A model generated the notes under the pieces. It did no database searches. It saw only the letters and a program-made list of their open reading frames with translations, and was not told the origin of the DNA. Of a DNA stretch of 11,575 nucleotides, positions 7,960-11,575 are shown piece by piece (the first letter of the stretch is position 1; each line of letters begins with the position of its first letter). The stretch covers positions 1 to 11,575 of the forward strand of contig JBLMZM010000295.1 of the NCBI GenBank assembly GCA_050258815.1, read 5' to 3'. The position numbers and the translations under genes are program-made. Origin of the DNA: JAAXKN01 sp050258815. GTDB lineage: Bacteria; Bacteroidota; Ignavibacteria; Ignavibacteriales; SURF-24.

Positions 7960-8841
7960 ATGGCTGGAAGAAACAAAGTTATTTTTGTTACGGGTGCTAC
8001 GGGTAAGCAGGGAGGTGCTGTAGTCAATCATCTCAGCCGCGAAGGCTTCAAGATTAAAGCACTCTCACGCAGTCCTGAAAGTGAAGAATGCAGAAAGTTA
8101 AAAGATAAGGGCATTGAGATAGTAAAAGGCGACCTAGGTGATCCTACTTCCTTCCGTAGCCTTATAAAGGGTGCCTATGGACTATATTCCGTTCAGAACT
8201 ACTGGGAGCATGGATATCAGGGTGAAGTACAGCAGGGCAAAGCACTCGTGGATGCAGCAAAGGATGCAGGCGTGGAACACTTTGTATACAGTTCAGTCGG
8301 AAGTGCAACCCGCAATACCGGCCTGGCACATTTCGACAGCAAAAAGGAAATTGAGGATTATATAAAAGACAAACGGCTCCCCTACACTATTTTCCGTCCC
8401 GTATTCTTCATGGAAAATTTTATAGGAATGAGAAATGAGATATTCGGCGGTAAGCTGGTCAGTGCAATGGATGAAGACGTACCGCTGCAGATGATTGCAG
8501 TAGATGATGTTGGCGCCTTTGTGGCGCAGGCATTCTCAAACCCAGATATATATATGTCCAAGGAAATTGAACTGGCCGGAGATTCCAAGACTTTTCCTGA
8601 AGTGGCCACCATCCTCAGCAGTGTCCTGGATGAGAAGGTTACCTACGTGAAACTGAGCCTTAGGGAATATGAGAATATAGTGGGCAAGGAATTTGCGCAA
8701 ATGGTCGACTGGTTCAACCGAGTCGGATATGACGTGGATATTGAATCCCTCAGAAATAATTATGACGTCGATCTGACTTCTTTCAGGGACTGGCTGGAGA
8801 AGGTAAATTTCATTCAGTACAAGGTAAAGCAGTATAAATAA
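7960..8841 (+). CDS. NmrA/HSCARG-like NAD(P)-binding protein
   Basis: This 293-residue Rossmann-fold protein belongs to the atypical short-chain dehydrogenase (NmrA) group. The N-terminus has the beta strand KVIFVTGATGKQG with G12-x-x-G15-x-x-G18, and ALSRSPES puts R37 where the NADP 2'-phosphate is bound, so NADP(H) is the likely ligand. GDLGDPTSF, NYWEHGYQGE, VEHFVYSSVGSA and HFDSKKEIEDY (from H124) closely follow the human HSCARG/NMRAL1 pattern. The canonical YxxxK pair of classical SDR enzymes is not seen; the family includes redox sensors (NmrA, HSCARG) and quinone or stress reductases, so catalysis is uncertain. Length is typical. The gene stands alone: divergent from the YbjQ-like gene and convergent with the DUF4954 gene, with a long hairpin behind it. 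Its ribosome-binding site is the strongest in the window, hinting at efficient translation. Confidence 0.88.
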   Translation: MAGRNKVIFVTGATGKQGGAVVNHLSREGFKIKALSRSPESEECRKLKDKGIEIVKGDLGDPTSFRSLIKGAYGLYSVQNYWEHGYQGEVQQGKALVDAAKDAGVEHFVYSSVGSATRNTGLAHFDSKKEIEDYIKDKRLPYTIFRPVFFMENFIGMRNEIFGGKLVSAMDEDVPLQMIAVDDVGAFVAQAFSNPDIYMSKEIELAGDSKTFPEVATILSSVLDEKVTYVKLSLREYENIVGKEFAQMVDWFNRVGYDVDIESLRNNYDVDLTSFRDWLEKVNFIQYKVKQYK

Positions 8842-8877
8842 CTTTCCCTGTTACGGAAATAATTACCTGATTATTAC

Positions 8878-8922
8878 TATCTCGTTAACTCCAGGCACCC
8901 GGTGCCGGGGGTTAACGAGATA
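8878..8922. terminator. Long near-perfect hairpin between convergent genes
   Basis: Two 21-base arms flank a three-base loop (CCG). The outer 12 bp (TATCTCGTTAAC / GTTAACGAGATA) and inner 5 bp (GGCAC / GTGCC) are perfect; between them lie one T-G wobble, two C-G pairs and one A-G mismatch. It starts 36 bases after the NmrA-like stop and lies 88 bases beyond the stop of the DUF4954 gene on the other strand. The rightward side has only a weak T-run (CTTTTAC). A shared terminator is the simplest reading, but the stem is long for that, so a mobile or repeated palindromic element is an alternative. Confidence 0.6.
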
Positions 8923-8952
8923 CCCTTAGACTTTTACTACAATCGTAACCCG

Positions 8953-8974
8953 GCTCCTGTTCTTGCCAGGGAGC
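8953..8974 (+). terminator. Possible second hairpin terminator after the NmrA-like gene
   Basis: GCTCCTG pairs with CAGGGAGC with one bulged base around a seven-base loop, and is followed on the plus strand by TATATTTTAG. The short T-rich tail fits an intrinsic terminator reading rightward, behind the larger hairpin. The bulge and short stem keep this tentative. Confidence 0.3.
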
Positions 8975-9010
8975 TATATTTTAGACTGCGCAATAATTCC
9001 CATCAATAAA

Positions 9011-11020
9011 TTATGGTGAAACCTTTGCGTGTTCCTTATCGCTCTTTATTTGTGCAAGCAGCTCTGAGGCTTTCCACTCCACTGATGCATTGTCTGCCTT
9101 GAGATGCTTAATAAATTTGTTCATCTCGTAGTCCCCCCGTACCGCCAGAAAATCCTGGTCGCTTTCCTCCTGGTCACCATCAATGCCAAAGCCTATCCTT
9201 GAAGAAGGATCAAACTCCCTGAGGGCGTCTTTCAATATCATATTATTAAGCTTTACAGTATCCGTCCTCCAGTCGTCAATAATTTTAATAAGCTGGTCTT
9301 TTGAAATGTCCTCAATTTTAGTGGAATACTTCTCCTCAATCAGCCTTACGCACCACCCGAACTCTGACAAGGGATAATTATCCCATATTGTCCTGAGTTT
9401 TTCCTCCAGCTCAATTATGTTGTTAATCTTGCCGGAGGCTATCATTTCAGCGAGATTCCTGGCTTCTTCTGAAGGAAGCAGGAGTCCGCCCATATCCACC
9501 CATTCAGATAACCTCTCCTCTTTTTGTGCCGGTATCAGAAGCCGCCTGATCTCATCAAAGCCGCGAACTCCTGCAGTCTTTTCAAGGCGTGCAACAACAC
9601 ACCGGCCCATAAAAATCCTTATTCCCATTTCATAATATTTTGCACCCGTTCTCAGCATGAGCCTGTTAATTTCAATTCCCTTATAGCTTATAAAGTCCTG
9701 CTCCCTTGGAGTCCTCTGGTAATATGCCTGCAGTATTTCTGCTGCAGTCTTCATTTTACCGACGGTGTACGGACTTAGCATTTCGAAATTTATAAGGTCC
9801 AGTTTCTCAGGACTCTTCCTTCTGTCCCTTGCAGGCCATTTTTCCGCATCGCGCCTGGTGCCAACGGTAAAAAGGTTCATGGCTGGTGTCAGAACGCTTT
9901 TCCCTTCTTCTTCTGAAATATATGAGAACGGAAAATCAGTAGTATCAAAATTCCTGTAGTGCTTGCCGATTATTGCAGTAAAGGCTCCTACCCTGCATGG
10001 CCACATGAGATAGCTGAAGGATCCCGTCTTGGAACCCCTTTCCAGGATACCCTGGTGAACGGGTCCCAGCTTATACATATGGTTGCTCTGGTTGGTCCCG
10101 CTGCCGGCGTTAAAAAATGAAAACAAGCCCGCAATCAGGAGTGAGGATTTATGGTGTGTTACGGTATAGGGACCTGCAAATACAGAGCAGGCCTCACCAT
10201 GAAAGGCTTCGCAGTTCGCAAAAAAAGCGGAGTTTTCGGCTGAGTACTGCTTTCCAATTCTTACCCCCTGTCCCACGAAACACTTATCCAGTATTGCAAA
10301 CCCGTCGATTTTTGAGCCGGCTTGAAAAATAAAATCACTGGCTGTGACACCCGTTCCCACGTATGAAGGATCCTCCCTGCAGCTCAGGATGGAGCCGTTC
10401 TCCAGCCTGGCTGCGCCCTGGATTAGGGCATACTCTCCGGCACGGATGTTCCTGAGGACCTGGCAGTTCTGAATGCGGCTGCCCTGGTTAATTCTGCCCC
10501 TGCCTGAGCGGATTAGTACAACATAATCATCTATCATCTTCTCCAGGCGGCTTATTAAATGCCTGTTGTGCCTGTAGAGAACGAGCATGTAGGCCATCTG
10601 TACCGAAAGCCTGTCAAAGATCTTAAGGCTGCGTCCCCCTCCCTCGTTAAGTATCTCCAAAACAGTTCCATTGCCGAAGCTGTTTTCGCCGTCAGTAACA
10701 ACGGTTGAAGTATTTTCAATTACAACTTCTTTTTCCACGTCATAATTAGCCAGCATATTTACGTTGCTGACATAAACATTGTCTTCAAATGAACAGTTGT
10801 GTACCGTGGAATTATAAATGCCCGAAGGCTTTTCTGCTCCTCCCAGCAAAACCACCTTTTTACTGCACGCCCCGAGAATGATGTCTCCGCTGAATGATAC
10901 ATTAATAATTCTTCCGGTATCAAAGCAGGGTGACACCTGAATGCGGCTCCAGTCTTCCGAACTGCAGCCATTATTGATCATCTTAACAATTTCTGTTTCA
11001 GAGAGTCCTCTAAGGTTCAT
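9011..11020 (-). CDS. DUF4954 family protein with left-handed beta-helix repeats
   Basis: This 669-residue protein resembles the DUF4954 family of Bacteroidota and spirochaetes. Residues ~25-130 and ~175-300 show irregular hexapeptide-like strands (for example CQVLRNIRAGEYALIQGAA and CFVGQGVRIGKQYSAENSAF), as in left-handed beta-helix acyltransferases and sugar nucleotidyltransferases. A helical stretch with many basic residues (~133-170) separates the two. The region H289-H290 (VTHHKSSLL) and GSGTNQSNH...GPVHQG (306-324) looks like the conserved core and a plausible active site. The last ~250 residues are mainly helical. No signal peptide or membrane helix is seen. The ATG is preceded by GGGGTG, a weak ribosome site. 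I know of no experimentally defined function; an acyl- or nucleotidyltransferase-related role is inferred from the fold only. It lies 147 bases downstream of the ADP-forming synthetase gene on the same strand; co-transcription is possible but not shown. Confidence 0.82.
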   Translation of the reverse strand: MNLRGLSETEIVKMINNGCSSEDWSRIQVSPCFDTGRIINVSFSGDIILGACSKKVVLLGGAEKPSGIYNSTVHNCSFEDNVYVSNVNMLANYDVEKEVVIENTSTVVTDGENSFGNGTVLEILNEGGGRSLKIFDRLSVQMAYMLVLYRHNRHLISRLEKMIDDYVVLIRSGRGRINQGSRIQNCQVLRNIRAGEYALIQGAARLENGSILSCREDPSYVGTGVTASDFIFQAGSKIDGFAILDKCFVGQGVRIGKQYSAENSAFFANCEAFHGEACSVFAGPYTVTHHKSSLLIAGLFSFFNAGSGTNQSNHMYKLGPVHQGILERGSKTGSFSYLMWPCRVGAFTAIIGKHYRNFDTTDFPFSYISEEEGKSVLTPAMNLFTVGTRRDAEKWPARDRRKSPEKLDLINFEMLSPYTVGKMKTAAEILQAYYQRTPREQDFISYKGIEINRLMLRTGAKYYEMGIRIFMGRCVVARLEKTAGVRGFDEIRRLLIPAQKEERLSEWVDMGGLLLPSEEARNLAEMIASGKINNIIELEEKLRTIWDNYPLSEFGWCVRLIEEKYSTKIEDISKDQLIKIIDDWRTDTVKLNNMILKDALREFDPSSRIGFGIDGDQEESDQDFLAVRGDYEMNKFIKHLKADNASVEWKASELLAQIKSDKEHAKVSP

Positions 11021-11167
11021 CGCTGCACCCCGTTATTTTTTAATTACCATCATCCTTCTGTGCTATCAGATTTCCAATAAGATTTCATATGGCTCGATTT
11101 ACACAACAGTGTCCGTATTCATCACATTGTGTTTGTACTGGCTAAGAACTTACACCTCTGCGTGCAC

Positions 11168-11575
11168 TCAGATGATTATCCTGGCATCCAGCACAAAGCA
11201 CCCCCTGCCCTTTTCTTCAACTACGAGGGGATTTATGTCGAGCTCCATAATATCGGGGCAATCCGCTGCAAGCTGCGACAGTCTTTGTACGCACACCTCC
11301 ACGCTTTCAATGTCCCTTGCTGCCTTACCCCTTATGCCTGTAAGTACCGGGTAGGTTTTTATCTGCCTTATCATTTCCGCAATTGAATCCTTTGTTGCGG
11401 GGGCTATTCTGAAACTCACGTCACGGAATACCTCCACATAAATTCCTCCCATGCCGAACATTATTACTGGTCCGAACAATGGATCTCTTTTAAGCCCCAG
11501 TATTACCTCCTCCCCGTCCATGACCATTTTCTCTACCAGCACCCCCCTGATTCTGGCCTGGGGCTTTGCCTTCAG
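11168..11575 (-). CDS. ADP-forming acyl-CoA synthetase, C-terminal ATP-grasp part (5' partial)
   Basis: The frame stays open to the right edge, so the gene begins outside the window; the GTG that could be taken as a start lies inside a conserved stretch (RIRGVLVEKMV) and is internal. The 135 visible residues are the end of an ATP-grasp domain of the acetate-CoA ligase (ADP-forming)/NDP-forming acyl-CoA synthetase type. They include GEEVILGLKRDPLFGPVIMF, GMGGIYVEV, and near the end ELDINPLVV and VLDARI, whose Asn and Asp match the magnesium-binding residues of the related succinyl-CoA synthetase beta chain. These enzymes interconvert acyl-CoA, ADP and phosphate with acid, CoA and ATP. The protein ends right after the ATP-grasp domain, so it has no C-terminal GNAT domain of the kind seen in Pat lysine acetyltransferases. 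Whether it is a beta subunit or an alpha-beta fusion cannot be told. The DUF4954 gene follows on the same strand. Confidence 0.85.
   Translation of the reverse strand: MKAKPQARIRGVLVEKMVMDGEEVILGLKRDPLFGPVIMFGMGGIYVEVFRDVSFRIAPATKDSIAEMIRQIKTYPVLTGIRGKAARDIESVEVCVQRLSQLAADCPDIMELDINPLVVEEKGRGCFVLDARIII

Noticed and set aside
10941..11354. 137-codon open frame on the plus strand spanning the gap between two minus-strand genes
   Set aside because: It overlaps the start of the DUF4954 gene and the end of the ATP-grasp gene; its translation is serine/leucine-rich without any domain pattern, as expected of antisense shadow.
1..11575. Search for CRISPR repeats, tRNA or rRNA, insertion sequences and phage genes
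   Set aside because: No spaced direct repeats, cloverleaf with CCA-type end, transposase motif or terminal inverted repeats were seen by eye.

Overview
The window is a bacterial chromosomal segment with five complete genes and two genes cut by its edges. All the genes look intact. I see no rRNA, tRNA, CRISPR array, transposase or phage gene. The gene set (a DUF4954 beta-helix protein, an NHLRC2-like propeller and a very large acyl-CoA synthetase/GNAT fusion), the mostly weak Shine-Dalgarno sites and one possible TTTG/TAnnTTTG promoter suggest a member of the Bacteroidota/Ignavibacteriota (FCB) group. This is inferred from protein families, not from a marker gene.

Left part (1-2479): the 3' end of an NHL-repeat beta-propeller gene of the NHLRC2 type runs rightward off the left edge. 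It converges on a leftward gene for a multi-spanning membrane protein of the DUF1624/HGSNAT-like acyltransferase type. A 196-bp AT-rich gap then separates this membrane protein from the largest gene, which is transcribed divergently.

Centre (2676-7262): a single 1528-residue protein joins an AMP-forming acyl-CoA synthetase domain, about 780 residues of unassigned sequence and a C-terminal GNAT acyltransferase domain. This is the most unusual object here. The layout suggests that an acyl group is activated to acyl-CoA and could be handed on to an amine or other acceptor within one chain. The acceptor and the role of the middle are unknown.

Right part (7343-11575): a small YbjQ/UPF0145 gene lies convergent to the fusion, with a perfect 12-bp hairpin between them. 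Next comes a rightward NmrA/HSCARG-like NADP-binding gene with an unusually strong ribosome-binding site. A very long hairpin separates it from a leftward DUF4954 beta-helix gene. Upstream of that, also leftward and cut by the right edge, is the C-terminal part of an ADP-forming acyl-CoA synthetase (ATP-grasp).

The genes do not form one operon; most neighbours are convergent or divergent. A loose theme is acyl-CoA chemistry (AMP-forming synthetase/GNAT fusion, membrane acyltransferase, ADP-forming synthetase), but no direct functional link is shown by the sequence.
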